From: Rhodococcus sp. OK302
GTDB taxonomy: Bacteria > Actinomycetota > Actinomycetes > Mycobacteriales > Mycobacteriaceae
DNA: 64,000 nucleotides
Assembly: GCF_002245895.1 (NCBI RefSeq)
Contig: NZ_NPJZ01000001.1
Span: forward strand, 2,268,501 to 2,332,500
Direction: 5' to 3'
The position numbers and the translations under genes were made by a program. Of this stretch, positions 8,029 through 17,051 are shown in pieces (the first letter of the stretch is position 1; every line of letters begins with the position of its first letter). The notes beneath the pieces were generated by a model. That model saw only the letters and a program-made list of their open reading frames with translations. It searched no databases and was not told where the DNA came from.

Positions 8029-8898
8029 TCAGCTACCGACAGACGCGCTGGCATACCGGTAGCGATGATGTTCGACGAAGCCGAGGGCCTGGGCCGTCGC
8101 AAGGCCGGCGACGTTGTTCTCCGGAACAGCGACATAGGCGTGGGTCGCGCCCAGCGTGCGTCCCCACGCGATCAGATCCGTGCAGATCAGAGCTCCGATT
8201 CCGTGGCGGCGGTGCTCGCCGGTTACGTCGATGTCAGTCAGTCCGACCCAGCGACGGTTGTCCGGCGCATCGGTGACCGACGCTCGCCCGGTTGCCAGAA
8301 CCAACGTGTCGACGCTCCCGACAATCCCGTGGGCGACGGCAGCTACCGGATCGGATGTCACGTCGAGGGTGGTTGTCGGAGAACTCGGCGACGGTACGAG
8401 TGTGTCGAGGTCCGCGGCGAACATGATGCCTTCGCCGCCGGAAAGCCAAGTGGGGGGAGCAGTTCCGAGGCGGTCGGGTAGCAGCAGCGTTGTCGGACGT
8501 CCCCGATCAGCGAACCAGGTGCAGATACCGGCGAGTGTCTCGGCGGTTCTCGACGCGGTGCTACCGGGCTCGCCGAGAGGAATCGCCGAGTCCGTGGAAC
8601 CGGGGGAGTGCCCCACCCGCAGCAACCAACCGTCGATCCGGGCCTGCTCGACGCCCCGCGAACCGGCGGCTGCCGCGACTTCGAGGTTGCGGATGTCGCC
8701 AATTCGAATGGGCCGCGCAGCAAGCACTTTGAGCGCAATCACCTGATCGGGTGAAACAGTGACGACGCGCCCGTCGCTGCGGCGCACCGTGATCGGTTCC
8801 GTGGATTCGAGGACGCCGATCACATCCGTCATCGGATGCGAATAGCCGGGTGGGAGCTTGTATCGCAGCACCACCCGGCTACCGATCGAGATGGTCAA
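8029..8898 (-). CDS. GNAT acetyltransferase, CG3035/Rv0428c type
   Basis: 289 residues from a TTG at 8898, starting 3 bp after the def stop. An N-terminal domain (about residues 1-60, GSRVVLRYKLPPGYSHPMTD) matches the Rv0428c family. The C-terminal GNAT domain contains VGLTDIDVTGEHRRHGIGAL (pyrophosphate-binding Q/RxxGxG/A loop) and YVAVPENNVAG. Corynebacterial Cg3035 has been described as an N-acetylglutamate synthase for arginine biosynthesis; applying that activity here rests on family similarity and synteny. It is tightly packed between def and xthA. Confidence 0.8.
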   Translation of the reverse strand: MTISIGSRVVLRYKLPPGYSHPMTDVIGVLESTEPITVRRSDGRVVTVSPDQVIALKVLAARPIRIGDIRNLEVAAAAGSRGVEQARIDGWLLRVGHSPGSTDSAIPLGEPGSTASRTAETLAGICTWFADRGRPTTLLLPDRLGTAPPTWLSGGEGIMFAADLDTLVPSPSSPTTTLDVTSDPVAAVAHGIVGSVDTLVLATGRASVTDAPDNRRWVGLTDIDVTGEHRRHGIGALICTDLIAWGRTLGATHAYVAVPENNVAGLATAQALGFVEHHRYRYASASVGS

Positions 8899-8901
8899 TC
8901 T

Positions 8902-9504
8902 CTAGTCTTCGTACTCGTCGTCATCGTCGTGACCGAACGGGTCGTCGACTGAGCCCGGGGTCCAGGTCTGACCGGGCTTGCCCCAGCCGGACTGCTTGAT
9001 GGCCTTCTTGGCGGCGCGCGCATTTCGGCCGATCAGGACATCGGTATAGAGGAAGCCGTCGAGGTGGCCGACCTCGTGCTGAAGCATGCGGGCAAAGAAC
9101 CCGGTGCCTTCGATTTCGACAGGATTGCCGTCGGCGTCAGTTCCGGTGACCTTGGCCCAGTCGGCGCGGCCCGTCGGGAACTGCTCACCCGGGACGGAAA
9201 GGCAGCCTTCGAAATCGTCTTCCGGATCCGGCATCGTCTGCGGAATTTCCGACGTTTCGAGCACCGGGTTGACAACAACGCCTTGTCGGCGGGTGTCGGT
9301 ACGATCATCACCGGGGCAGTCGTAGACGAAGATGCGAAGCGAAACACCGACCTGATTCGCTGCCAGACCGACACCGTTAGCGACGTCCATCGTTTCGTAC
9401 ATGTCCGCAATCAGTTCGGCGATTTCCGCCGGAGATTGAGTGACAGGTTTAGTCGGCTCGTGCAGTACAGGGTCGCCGACGATTCGGATGGGGAGGATAG
9501 CCAT
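8902..9504 (-). CDS. def: Peptide deformylase
   Basis: 200 residues from the ATG at 9504, chosen because the conserved sequence begins [18 protein letters not shown]. The three PDF motifs are intact: [10 protein letters not shown] (motif I), EGCLSVPGE (motif II with the metal Cys) and QHEVGHLDG (motif III, HExxH metal site). It removes N-formyl groups from nascent proteins. The acidic tail ([11 protein letters not shown]) follows the catalytic domain. A longer frame up to 9882 has no family similarity and runs antisense to the start of the DUF3263 gene. Confidence 0.96.
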   Translation of the reverse strand: MAILPIRIVGDPVLHEPTKPVTQSPAEIAELIADMYETMDVANGVGLAANQVGVSLRIFVYDCPGDDRTDTRRQGVVVNPVLETSEIPQTMPDPEDDFEGCLSVPGEQFPTGRADWAKVTGTDADGNPVEIEGTGFFARMLQHEVGHLDGFLYTDVLIGRNARAAKKAIKQSGWGKPGQTWTPGSVDDPFGHDDDDEYED

Positions 9505-9719
9505 GGGTACAAGGATAGTGCGGCGCGCCTTCGCGGTTTTCGCGGCCCGTCCTGTAGGTCGTGGTTCAATGGTCGGTGAAGAACAACGGTGTGATTCGTT
9601 GCTCGACGGGCCCGTGCGGCCCCGGGGAAAAGTGGATGTCGGGGGGACTCGTCGTCTCGACGTTGGGTTTGAATGCCAAGCGGGTGAACACCATGCGAGG
9701 ACAGAAGTCGAGGAGTGAC

Positions 9720-10067
9720 ATGGACAGCGCAATTGCGCATAGTCAGGACCAGTCCGAAGGCGCTGGAGTCGACAGTGCGGACAATGCAGCGGGAATTCAC
9801 GAGATCGGCGACGACGGTCTGACCCGCCGGGAACACGACATCCTCTCCTTCGAGCGCCAATGGTGGAAGTACGCCGGCGCAAAGGAAGAGGCCATCAAGG
9901 AGTTGTTCGACATGTCGGCAACTCGGTATTACCAGGTCCTGAATGCGCTCGTTGATCGCCCCGAATCATTGGCGGCCGATCCGATGCTGGTCAAGCGCCT
10001 GCGCAGGCTCAGGGCCAGCCGTCAGAAGGCCCGGGCGGCTCGTCGACTCGGTTTCGACGTCACCTGA
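9720..10067 (+). CDS. DUF3263 protein (Rv0430 family)
   Basis: 115 residues from the ATG at 9720 with an AGGAG Shine-Dalgarno 6-10 bases upstream. After a variable acidic N-terminus, the conserved block [20 protein letters not shown] and the helix [15 protein letters not shown] match DUF3263. The arrangement resembles a helix-turn-helix ([19 protein letters not shown]), so a DNA-binding role is plausible but unproven. It is divergent from def and upstream of the LytR_C gene, as in M. tuberculosis Rv0430-Rv0431 (from memory). Confidence 0.85.
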   Translation: MDSAIAHSQDQSEGAGVDSADNAAGIHEIGDDGLTRREHDILSFERQWWKYAGAKEEAIKELFDMSATRYYQVLNALVDRPESLAADPMLVKRLRRLRASRQKARAARRLGFDVT

Positions 10068-10157
10068 AGACTTTATGCCTCTTCGCGGGTGGCAAAACCT
10101 GGCCGTAAAACTTGTCGGTGAGCCGCGCTGTCGCCCACTGGCGATAAGGTCGACATC

Positions 10158-10736
10158 GTGAGTACCCCGAAAGAGCAGCCGTCCGGACCACCACTACGCG
10201 CTATTGCCATGGTGCTGATCGCTCTGGCGATCGTGTTCGTCGGGCTCGGTGCTGCTTCACTCGGCGGATCCGATTCCGACGAGACCACCGCGACCGAGCA
10301 GACCGCGACGTCCACTGCCGCAGTGAAGACAACCGCAGCTGCCCCCGTGACCACGGCTCCGGCCGCAGCAACCGGCACGGACTCCGAGAAAACCACCACG
10401 ACACGCCCGTCCGCTACCGCGACAAGTACGTCGGCAAGCGCGTCGACAAGCATCGATCCGTCGACGGTGAATGTTCGGGTACTCAACAACAGCACCGTGT
10501 CCGGTCTGGCCGCCGGGACTGCCGAAGAGCTGACTGCCGCTGGTTGGAACGTCCAGGAGACGGGTAACTACAGCGAAGGCACGGTGAGCACTACCACGGT
10601 GTTCTACGGGACTTCCGCAACGGAGAAGGCAGCTGCGCAGCAGATCGCCGCTGAGCTCGGTGTCACGGCTGAGCCTCGATTCGCGGGTATCGCCAATGCT
10701 TCCCCCGGCGTGATCGTCATCGTGACGACAAACTGA
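10158..10736 (+). CDS. LytR C-terminal domain membrane protein (Rv0431-like)
   Basis: 192 residues from a GTG. One transmembrane helix at about residues 14-36 is followed by a long Thr/Ser/Ala-rich extracytoplasmic linker (about residues 37-95) and a LytR_C domain (VNVRVLNNSTVSGLAAGTAE through GVIVIVTTN). It is probably anchored with the domain outside, near the cell wall. The family member Rv0431 is known as a tuberculin-related peptide and has been linked to vesicle production. It sits immediately upstream of sodC. Confidence 0.85.
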   Translation: MSTPKEQPSGPPLRAIAMVLIALAIVFVGLGAASLGGSDSDETTATEQTATSTAAVKTTAAAPVTTAPAAATGTDSEKTTTTRPSATATSTSASASTSIDPSTVNVRVLNNSTVSGLAAGTAEELTAAGWNVQETGNYSEGTVSTTTVFYGTSATEKAAAQQIAAELGVTAEPRFAGIANASPGVIVIVTTN

Positions 10737-10758
10737 CTCGTCGGAAGGCGCCGCCGGT

Positions 10759-10808
10759 GACACAAATGTCGCTGCGCGACCAGGCGACACAGGTGTCGCT
10801 GCGCGACC
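10759..10808. repeat. Two 23-bp tandem repeats with internal dyad upstream of sodC
   Basis: Copies at 10759-10781 and 10786-10808 (27-bp period) differ at two positions. Each contains GTCGC-TGC-GCGAC, a small inverted repeat. They lie between the LytR_C stop and the sodC promoter, so they could act as a terminator, a protein-binding pair, or a dispersed short repeat. Confidence 0.6.
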
Positions 10809-10879
10809 CATCGGATTCGTGTACTACTCACGCCGTTATAGTCAGATGCACTTCCTCGCCACCTCAAAGGAGCGGTTCG

Positions 10880-11584
10880 ATGGCCCCCAGCAGCACCCGG
10901 CGTATGTCTTGGCGCGTCGTTGCCCCCGTAGTCGCACTCGCCGCTTTCGGCTTGACTGCCTGCAGCAACAACGAAGAGCCCAGCAGCGTCCCCGGCACGA
11001 CTCCTCCTGTGTGGACGGGTGCCGCTGATCCCGGTGCGCACGAGAGCGCCGGTCACGGTACTCCGACGTCGACCGCCCACGCCGGTACTTCCGTCGAAAC
11101 GGTCACCGCCAGCCTGAGCGGAACCGACGGTGCCAAGGTCGGCACGGTCACGTTCACTCAGGACGGTAGCGACGTCAAGGTTTCGCTGGATGCCAAGGGT
11201 CTGACCCCGGGCTTCCACGGCTTCCACGTTCACCAGATCGCCAAGTGCGAGACCAATTCGGTTGCTCCCAGTGGCGGCGAGCCGGGTAACTTCCTCTCGG
11301 CCGGCGGACACTTCCAGGCAGCCGGCCACACCGGCCATCCGGCCAGCGGCGACTTGACGTCGGTGCAGGTTCTCGAGGACGGCACCGCCACCCTCGTCAC
11401 GACCACCGATGCGTTCACTGTCGATGAGCTGGTGGCCAATGGCGGTACGTCCGTCATGATCCACGCAGGCCCGGACAATTTCGGCAACATCCCGACGCGT
11501 TACGCGGCGGCGCCGGATCAGCAGACCCTCGACACCGGTGACGCCGGTGGACGCGTTGCCTGCGGTGTCATCAGCAAGAGCTGA
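10880..11584 (+). CDS. sodC: Cu,Zn superoxide dismutase lipoprotein
   Basis: 234 residues from the ATG at 10880 (AAAGGAG upstream). The signal peptide ends in LTAC, with Cys28 as lipidation site, so the enzyme is anchored outside the membrane. A Thr/Ser/His linker (HESAGHGTP) precedes the SOD fold. Copper and zinc ligands are visible in GFHGFHVHQIAKCE (His116, His118), GGHFQAAGHTGHPASGDL and MIHAGPDNF, plus the two structural Cys. It dismutates superoxide reaching the envelope. Gene order matches Rv0432. Confidence 0.94.
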   Translation: MAPSSTRRMSWRVVAPVVALAAFGLTACSNNEEPSSVPGTTPPVWTGAADPGAHESAGHGTPTSTAHAGTSVETVTASLSGTDGAKVGTVTFTQDGSDVKVSLDAKGLTPGFHGFHVHQIAKCETNSVAPSGGEPGNFLSAGGHFQAAGHTGHPASGDLTSVQVLEDGTATLVTTTDAFTVDELVANGGTSVMIHAGPDNFGNIPTRYAAAPDQQTLDTGDAGGRVACGVISKS

Positions 11585-11615
11585 CGCCACTTCTGAGTTC
11601 TGCATCACTTCGGCC

Positions 11616-11680
11616 ACTACCACGCAGTAGCCAGCACTGTGTTCTCACGGACACTGTGATTGGATTCTCTGCGTGGTAGT
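11616..11680 (+). promoter_or_regulatory. Long inverted repeat covering the start codon of the ligase gene
   Basis: ACTACCACGCAG (11616-11627) pairs perfectly with CTGCGTGGTAGT (11669-11680) across a 41-base spacer. The right arm includes the GTG start at 11673. In RNA this could sequester the initiation site, or act as a sodC terminator. Function is inferred. Confidence 0.45.
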
Positions 11681-12797
11681 TCCATTTCCGGGTTCGCCGC
11701 GTCCGACACTGGGCGTGGAGTGGGAGATCGCTCTGGTCGATCGTGTGACCAGAGATCTCTCCAATACAGCAGCTGAGGTGTTCTCGGCTGTCGAGGAGCT
11801 TGCAGGCTCCGAGACGCCGCATATCACCAAGGAGCTACTGCGCAACACTGTCGAGTTGGTGACGGGTATTCACGACACTGTCGGAGAGGCGATGAGCGAT
11901 CTCGACAGCTCGCTGCACCTACTTCGCCGGGCCGCCCATCCGTTGGGCGTCGAGCTGATCTGTGCCGGAACGCATCCCTTCGCTCAGTGGTCGACGCAGT
12001 TGGTCACCCGCACCCCCGATTACGACGAACTGATCGAGCGCACACAGTGGTGGGGCCGTCAGATGTTGATCTGGGGTGTCCACGTCCATGTCGGCGTGTC
12101 CTCGGCGGATCGTGTTTTCCCCATCATCAATGCCTTGTTGCAGCGGTATCCGCATTTGTTGGCACTGTCGGCGTCGTCGCCGATGTGGGCGGGCGTCGAT
12201 ACCGGCTATGCGTCCAATCGGGCCTTGATGTTCCAGCAGTTGCCGACGGCCGGGTTGCCGTACCAGTTCGAAACCTGGAGTGAGTACGAGTCGTTCATCG
12301 ATGACCAGATGAAGACGGGTGTGATCACCAAGATCGGTGGGATGCACTGGGATATTCGTCCGGCACCCAAGTGGGGAACCATCGAAGTCCGTGTGTTCGA
12401 CGGGGTTTCGACGCGTGCGGAACTGGGTGCGTTGGTGGCATTGGTGCATTGCCTGATCGTGGATCTCGATCGTCGTCTCAGTGCGGGTGAGACGTTGCCG
12501 AACATGCAGCCGTGGCATGTGAAGGAAAACAAGTGGCGGGCGGCCCGGTACGGTCTCGACGCCGAGATCATCCTCGACTCCGATGCAAACGAGTGCTTGG
12601 TCACCGACGATCTGGAACGGCTGCTCGAGGATCTCACGCCGGTGGCTGTGGCTCTGGGGTGCGCCGACGAGTTGGCGTCGGTCGCGGACATTCCTCGCCG
12701 TGGGGCGTCGTACCAGCGTCAACGCCGCGTTGCGGAGGCCACGGGCGGCGATCTGGTTGCCGTCGTCGATGCGTTGGTCGCAGAGCTCGGTACCTGA
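11673..12797 (+). CDS. Carboxylate-amine ligase, GCS2/YbdK type (Rv0433-like)
   Basis: 374 residues from the GTG at 11673, the point where conservation begins (TLGVEWEIALVDR). Family motifs include VHVHVGVSSADRV, SPMWAGVDTGYASNRALMFQ and KWGTIEVRVFDG, which form the ATP/Mg and glutamate sites of glutamate-cysteine-ligase type 2 enzymes. YbdK relatives have weak gamma-glutamylcysteine synthetase activity; the physiological substrate of the actinobacterial branch is uncertain. It follows sodC as in mycobacteria. The start codon lies inside a 12-bp inverted repeat that may affect translation. Confidence 0.85.
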   Translation: MVVPFPGSPRPTLGVEWEIALVDRVTRDLSNTAAEVFSAVEELAGSETPHITKELLRNTVELVTGIHDTVGEAMSDLDSSLHLLRRAAHPLGVELICAGTHPFAQWSTQLVTRTPDYDELIERTQWWGRQMLIWGVHVHVGVSSADRVFPIINALLQRYPHLLALSASSPMWAGVDTGYASNRALMFQQLPTAGLPYQFETWSEYESFIDDQMKTGVITKIGGMHWDIRPAPKWGTIEVRVFDGVSTRAELGALVALVHCLIVDLDRRLSAGETLPNMQPWHVKENKWRAARYGLDAEIILDSDANECLVTDDLERLLEDLTPVAVALGCADELASVADIPRRGASYQRQRRVAEATGGDLVAVVDALVAELGT

Positions 12798-12871
12798 TTT
12801 TCTTGTAGGACCGAGTCGGGCAATCCGACCATCTGTCCAGGTTCGGTTCACTCGCCGTTTACTATTGGTCG

Positions 12872-14272
12872 GTGTTGACAGAGCGCGGGTCCCAGGTGGG
12901 GGCTTCAGAGGGACCAGGTAATGCAGGGGGACCAGGTAATGCAGGGGGACCAGACAAGACGTGGGTCAATTCGCATAAGTTACTGATTCTCGGCAGTGCC
13001 GGGGTTGTTGCGCTGGTTCTGGGTGTGCAGGCGTTTGCGTCGTACAAGGGCTATCTCGGTCCGGTGGAAAGCCTGTTCGGTGATTACTTCCTGGTTCCGC
13101 GTTCGGCCACGATGCCGTGGGTGGGATTGGCTCTCGCCTTGGTCGGCCTCAATAACCGCGAACGTATCTACGCAGTCTCTGCTGCAGTCGCCATTGATGT
13201 GGTCGTCGGCGGCATCCGTTGGTTTTCGGGCGGACCGCTCACCATGGGTACGGGCGGCACCTGGGTGCTCACGGCAATTGCGGTCTATGCGTTCTGGAAG
13301 TTGAGCGGCGAGCGTCGTAGCGCCGTCCTGCACGGAGTTGCTCTGGGCGCGCTGTTGATCATTGCCGCGAAGGTCGCCGAAACGTGGCTTTCGATCACGA
13401 TCCTGCTCGGTACCGACGTGTGGGACGAGTACGTGTTCCTCGCTGATCAGGCATTGGGCAACCCGTCGTGGGTGATGGGTCAGATCGTCGACGCGATGGG
13501 ACCGGTCGGCGCGGCGGCTCTCGACTGGATCTATGTCGAGCTTCCGGTCGCCGTGATCGTGGTCGCGCTCTACCAGGCACGTAAAGGCTGGCCGTCACAT
13601 CATCTGCTGCGCACTTTCCTGCTCATCGGATTGATAGGCCCGGTCTTCTACATACTGTTTCCCGTTGTAGGCCCGGTGTTCGCATTCGGCCCGCGAGGGC
13701 TCGGATTCCAGATCGGTGATTTCTGGCCGAATATCGTTCCGAACATTGATTTTTCAGCTCCCGCGTCGTTGCCGTTCGACGACCAGGCTCCCCGTAACTG
13801 CATGCCGAGTCTGCACACGGCGTGGGCAGTTGCCCTGTTCATCCATTCGCGGCGTGGTCCGTGGTGGTTGCGAAGCCTGGGTACGTTCTGGCTTCTCGCG
13901 ACGCTGACGGCAACGCTGGGCTTCGGATTCCACTACGGCGTCGACCTCATTGCCGGAGCAATTCTGTGCCTGACACTCGATGCGGCGCTGCATGATCCGG
14001 AACGCGGCTGGGGCTGGTTCCGCGTCCGGTTGATCGTCGGCGGCAGTGCGATTCTCGTCGGACTTCTGCTGTCCTACCGCTTTGCGCCGGTCCAGATGGC
14101 AGCGTATCCAGAGTTGTTCGGGCCGTTGCTGATCGCTGTTCTGGTACTGATGTCGGTGGCGTACTACGCGACGTTCTTCGCCCGCCCGGGTACTGCGTTG
14201 GCGCAGTGGGGCGAGCGAGCAGACGACGTCCTGCCACCTACCGAAGCTCCGGCGGGTCTTCCAGTTCGTTGA
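12872..14272 (+). CDS. PAP2-superfamily membrane phosphatase/lipid transferase
   Basis: 466 residues. After a hydrophilic N-terminus containing a tandem GPGNAG repeat (residues about 14-26, encoded by an 18-bp DNA repeat), there are roughly ten hydrophobic segments. The PAP2 active site is recognisable as NCMPSLHTAW and GFHYGVDLIAG, the C2 and C3 motifs of the inositol-phosphotransferase-like (PAP2_3/Aur1) branch. It probably transfers or hydrolyses a phospho-lipid head group facing the outer leaflet. The substrate is unknown. It converges on mrpG, overlapping by 35 bp. Confidence 0.78.
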   Translation: MLTERGSQVGASEGPGNAGGPGNAGGPDKTWVNSHKLLILGSAGVVALVLGVQAFASYKGYLGPVESLFGDYFLVPRSATMPWVGLALALVGLNNRERIYAVSAAVAIDVVVGGIRWFSGGPLTMGTGGTWVLTAIAVYAFWKLSGERRSAVLHGVALGALLIIAAKVAETWLSITILLGTDVWDEYVFLADQALGNPSWVMGQIVDAMGPVGAAALDWIYVELPVAVIVVALYQARKGWPSHHLLRTFLLIGLIGPVFYILFPVVGPVFAFGPRGLGFQIGDFWPNIVPNIDFSAPASLPFDDQAPRNCMPSLHTAWAVALFIHSRRGPWWLRSLGTFWLLATLTATLGFGFHYGVDLIAGAILCLTLDAALHDPERGWGWFRVRLIVGGSAILVGLLLSYRFAPVQMAAYPELFGPLLIAVLVLMSVAYYATFFARPGTALAQWGERADDVLPPTEAPAGLPVR

Positions 14273-14582
14273 TTTTCATGACGGCGTCCTGCTCGCGCTG
14301 TTCGCGGTAGGCGACACGGCCCACGCTGTGGGCAATCACGGGTGCTGTCAGCAACGTGAAGACACCGACCAGGATCAGCATCCAGATGTCGACGCTTCCG
14401 CGAAGCAGGAACACTGCGCCCATCAGGACGAGGATGAGTCCGACGACCTGCGGTTTGGTCGCTGCGTGCATACGACGCAGGGTGTCGGGGAATCGTACGA
14501 TTCCGATCGCTGCGGTGAGTGCGAGGAGCGCGCCGAGGAAGATCGAGACTGCCCCGATGACGTCGAGAATGTTGCCGATCAT
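14238..14582 (-). CDS. mrpG: Mrp-type Na+/H+ antiporter subunit G
   Basis: 114 residues with three membrane helices and the MnhG/MrpG block RFPDTLRRMHAATKPQVVGL. Last gene of the mrp operon; its start overlaps the mrpF stop by 4 bp. Small Mrp subunits assemble with the large A and D subunits in the membrane. The hydrophilic tail (EQREQDAVMKINELEDPP) overlaps the 3' end of the convergent PAP2 gene. Confidence 0.92.
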   Translation of the reverse strand: MIGNILDVIGAVSIFLGALLALTAAIGIVRFPDTLRRMHAATKPQVVGLILVLMGAVFLLRGSVDIWMLILVGVFTLLTAPVIAHSVGRVAYREQREQDAVMKINELEDPPELR

Positions 14583-14848
14583 CGGTCACTCACCCGGAAT
14601 CGTGCGACGGAGACGGAGCCGATGAATCCGACGAGGGCCAAGGCCACGATCGCGGGAATGATGGTGGTGTCGGCGCTGTAGGCAGCCCACACCGCGAGTC
14701 CACAGATCGCGACGGCGACGATGGTATCCAGCGCGACCAACCGGTCCAGTGAGCTGGGCCCATCGATCAGCCGAAATGTTGTCAGTAGCGCTGCAATCAC
14801 GAGAATTACCCCGGAGACGATCAGGGTGGTGGTGATGAACCCGCTCAT
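14579..14848 (-). CDS. mrpF: Mrp-type Na+/H+ antiporter subunit F
   Basis: 89 residues from the ATG at 14848, whose first base is shared with the mrpE stop (TAATG). Three helices and the MrpF signature RLIDGPSSLDRLVALDTIVA are present. Start and stop overlaps with E and G indicate coupled translation in one complex. Confidence 0.92.
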   Translation of the reverse strand: MSGFITTTLIVSGVILVIAALLTTFRLIDGPSSLDRLVALDTIVAVAICGLAVWAAYSADTTIIPAIVALALVGFIGSVSVARFRVSDR

Positions 14849-15417
14849 TACTGGTCCTCCGCTCGGGGTGCATCGAATTCGTAGTCGCGTTGGTGCCACG
14901 GGCTGGGTTGCCAGTCGGAATCACGCTCGAAGGATGCGATGAACAGGCGCTCGAGATCTTCGACGGACCGATAGAACGCGCTGACGGATTTCTGCGAGCC
15001 GACATCGAGTACGTGGACGTAGACGATCCGACGGTTCTGGTCGATCTCGAGAACCATGGTTCCGGGGATGAGATTCAGGACGTCGATGCAGAGGGTGAGC
15101 ACCAGATCGGATTTGATGCCGAGCTGGTATCGCAGGACCCCGGTGACGGGAGGCGGTGACGGCCTGATCGCCAGCCACGCAACCTGGATGCTCGACAGCA
15201 CTGCGTAGTAGACGATCACCCAGGCCAGACGCAGGATCGAGAGAATATGCACGCGGCCTTCGACGGGTACCCGGGGGAGCGGCAGCAGGACCATGATGAC
15301 GATGCCCACGACGAGCCCGCCGAAGATGTTGCCGTAGCTGACGTTGCCCCACAACAGAACCCACACGAATGTCAGCCACACCAAGATTCCGACGCGGAGT
15401 ACCAGTTCACGTTTCAT
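14848..15417 (-). CDS. mrpE: Mrp-type Na+/H+ antiporter subunit E
   Basis: 189 residues; an N-terminal membrane region (VWLTFVWVLLWGNVSYGNIF) is followed by a cytoplasmic domain with the MnhE features PGTMVLEIDQNRRIVYVHVL. Overlaps mrpD by 4 bp and mrpF by 1 bp. The C-terminus (WHQRDYEFDAPRAEDQ) is hydrophilic. Confidence 0.92.
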   Translation of the reverse strand: MKRELVLRVGILVWLTFVWVLLWGNVSYGNIFGGLVVGIVIMVLLPLPRVPVEGRVHILSILRLAWVIVYYAVLSSIQVAWLAIRPSPPPVTGVLRYQLGIKSDLVLTLCIDVLNLIPGTMVLEIDQNRRIVYVHVLDVGSQKSVSAFYRSVEDLERLFIASFERDSDWQPSPWHQRDYEFDAPRAEDQ

Positions 15418-17051
15418 CGCGGCGGCTCCTCTGCGGTGATATCCGAATGCGGTATCGGGCGGTGGTCCCCGAGGACGGCTTCGATGTAGATGGACCGATC
15501 CTGTAGATCCTTCGCGGCGCGGTCACTGATGTCGATGATCTGGCCTGCGAATACCGTCAGCGCGAGTCCGACCGCTACCAATCCGACCGTCGGGATCAGC
15601 ATGAACGCGGGAATCTTGCCGACGTCTTCACGATCGACGAAGGCGATGTCTTCTTCGGATTCGTCGATCAGCGCCGACGGGCTGACATCCGCGAGGTCAC
15701 CTTCGGGGGCGTCGGCGCGGGCGCGCCAGAACGCTTTGGTCCAGACTCGGGCGACGGCGTAGAGCGTCAGCAAGCTGGTGACGGTGCCGCCGGCAACAAG
15801 CACCCAGGCGAGTGCACTGGCGTCGGCGGTGCCCGCTTGCAGGAGCGCGACCTTGCCGATGAAGCCCGAGAACGGCGGAATACCACCGAGATTGAGGGCG
15901 GGAACCAGGAACACGATTGCCAGGATCGGGCTGGCCGCAGCCAAGCCGCCGAGGCGTCGTAGCGACGAACTGCCGGCTTGACGTTCGATCAGTCCGACAA
16001 CGAGGAAGAGCGTCGTCTGCACGATGATGTGGTGCGCGACGTAGTAGATGGCTCCGGAGAGGCCGGCGGATGTCGACAGAGCGATGCCGAAGATCATGTA
16101 GCCGATGTGGCTGACCAGGGTGAACGACAGGAGTCGTTTGATATCGCTCTGGGCTATGGCACCCATGATGCCGACCACCATCGTCAACAAACCACAGATC
16201 ATCAGGACGTTGTCGAGTTCACCTTGCGGGAACAGGAGAGTGTGCGCGCGAATGATCGCATACACACCGACTTTGGTGAGGAGGCCGGCGAAGACGGCGG
16301 TGATCGGTGCCGGTGCTGTCGGATAGGAGTCCGGGAGCCAGGCCGAGAGTGGGAAAACTGCGGCCTTGATGCCGAAGGCGACGAGCAGAACACCGAAGAT
16401 CGCAGTCCGGGTGCCGGGCGGAATGTCGTCGAAACGCAGGGCCATGTCGGCCATGTTGAGAGTGCCCGTCGCGGCGTACGCAAAGGCGATGCCGGCCAGG
16501 AAGATCAGCGACGACACCATCGAGACCATGACGTACGAGACGCCCGCTCGAACGCGATCGGCACTCCCGCCCAAGGTGAGCAGCACGAAGCTTGCCGAGA
16601 GCAGAACTTCGAAACCGACGTACAGATTGAAGAGGTCGCCGGCGAGGAAGGCGTTGGAAATACCGGCGGTCAACGCCAGATATGTGGGTAGGAAGATCGA
16701 GACGGGCTGAGCTTCGCTGCCGTCGCGGATACCCTGACCGATCGCGTAGACCATGACGGCCAGCAGGACAATCGAGGACACCACCAGCATCATCGCCGAG
16801 AGGCGGTCCACGACGAGAGTGATGCCGATCGGGGAATCCCAGCCGCCCACCTGGATGGCGGTGGTGCCGTCACGATCCGCCAGGTAGAGCAGCATTCCGG
16901 AGACCGCGACTACGGCGACCAGCGCGATGAGGGTGATGACGCGCTGGAATCGTGGGCGTCGGCCGACGACGAGGGTGGCGGCGGCGGCCAGCATCGGAAT
17001 CAAGACAGGCAAGGGTGCGAGCGTTCCCATGAGGTTGTGCGAAATGGTCAT
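15414..17051 (-). CDS. mrpD: Mrp-type Na+/H+ antiporter subunit D
   Basis: 545 residues with about 14 membrane helices and a proton-antiporter (NuoL/M/N-like) core. Conserved stretches include NLYVGFEVLLSASFVLL, FGIKAAVFPLSAWLPDSYPT with its buried Lys, and HIGYMIFGIALS. MrpD is one of two proton-translocating subunits. A hydrophilic tail of about 50 residues follows the last helix. Translationally coupled to mrpC and mrpE by 4-bp overlaps. Confidence 0.94.
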   Translation of the reverse strand: MTISHNLMGTLAPLPVLIPMLAAAATLVVGRRPRFQRVITLIALVAVVAVSGMLLYLADRDGTTAIQVGGWDSPIGITLVVDRLSAMMLVVSSIVLLAVMVYAIGQGIRDGSEAQPVSIFLPTYLALTAGISNAFLAGDLFNLYVGFEVLLSASFVLLTLGGSADRVRAGVSYVMVSMVSSLIFLAGIAFAYAATGTLNMADMALRFDDIPPGTRTAIFGVLLVAFGIKAAVFPLSAWLPDSYPTAPAPITAVFAGLLTKVGVYAIIRAHTLLFPQGELDNVLMICGLLTMVVGIMGAIAQSDIKRLLSFTLVSHIGYMIFGIALSTSAGLSGAIYYVAHHIIVQTTLFLVVGLIERQAGSSSLRRLGGLAAASPILAIVFLVPALNLGGIPPFSGFIGKVALLQAGTADASALAWVLVAGGTVTSLLTLYAVARVWTKAFWRARADAPEGDLADVSPSALIDESEEDIAFVDREDVGKIPAFMLIPTVGLVAVGLALTVFAGQIIDISDRAAKDLQDRSIYIEAVLGDHRPIPHSDITAEEPPR

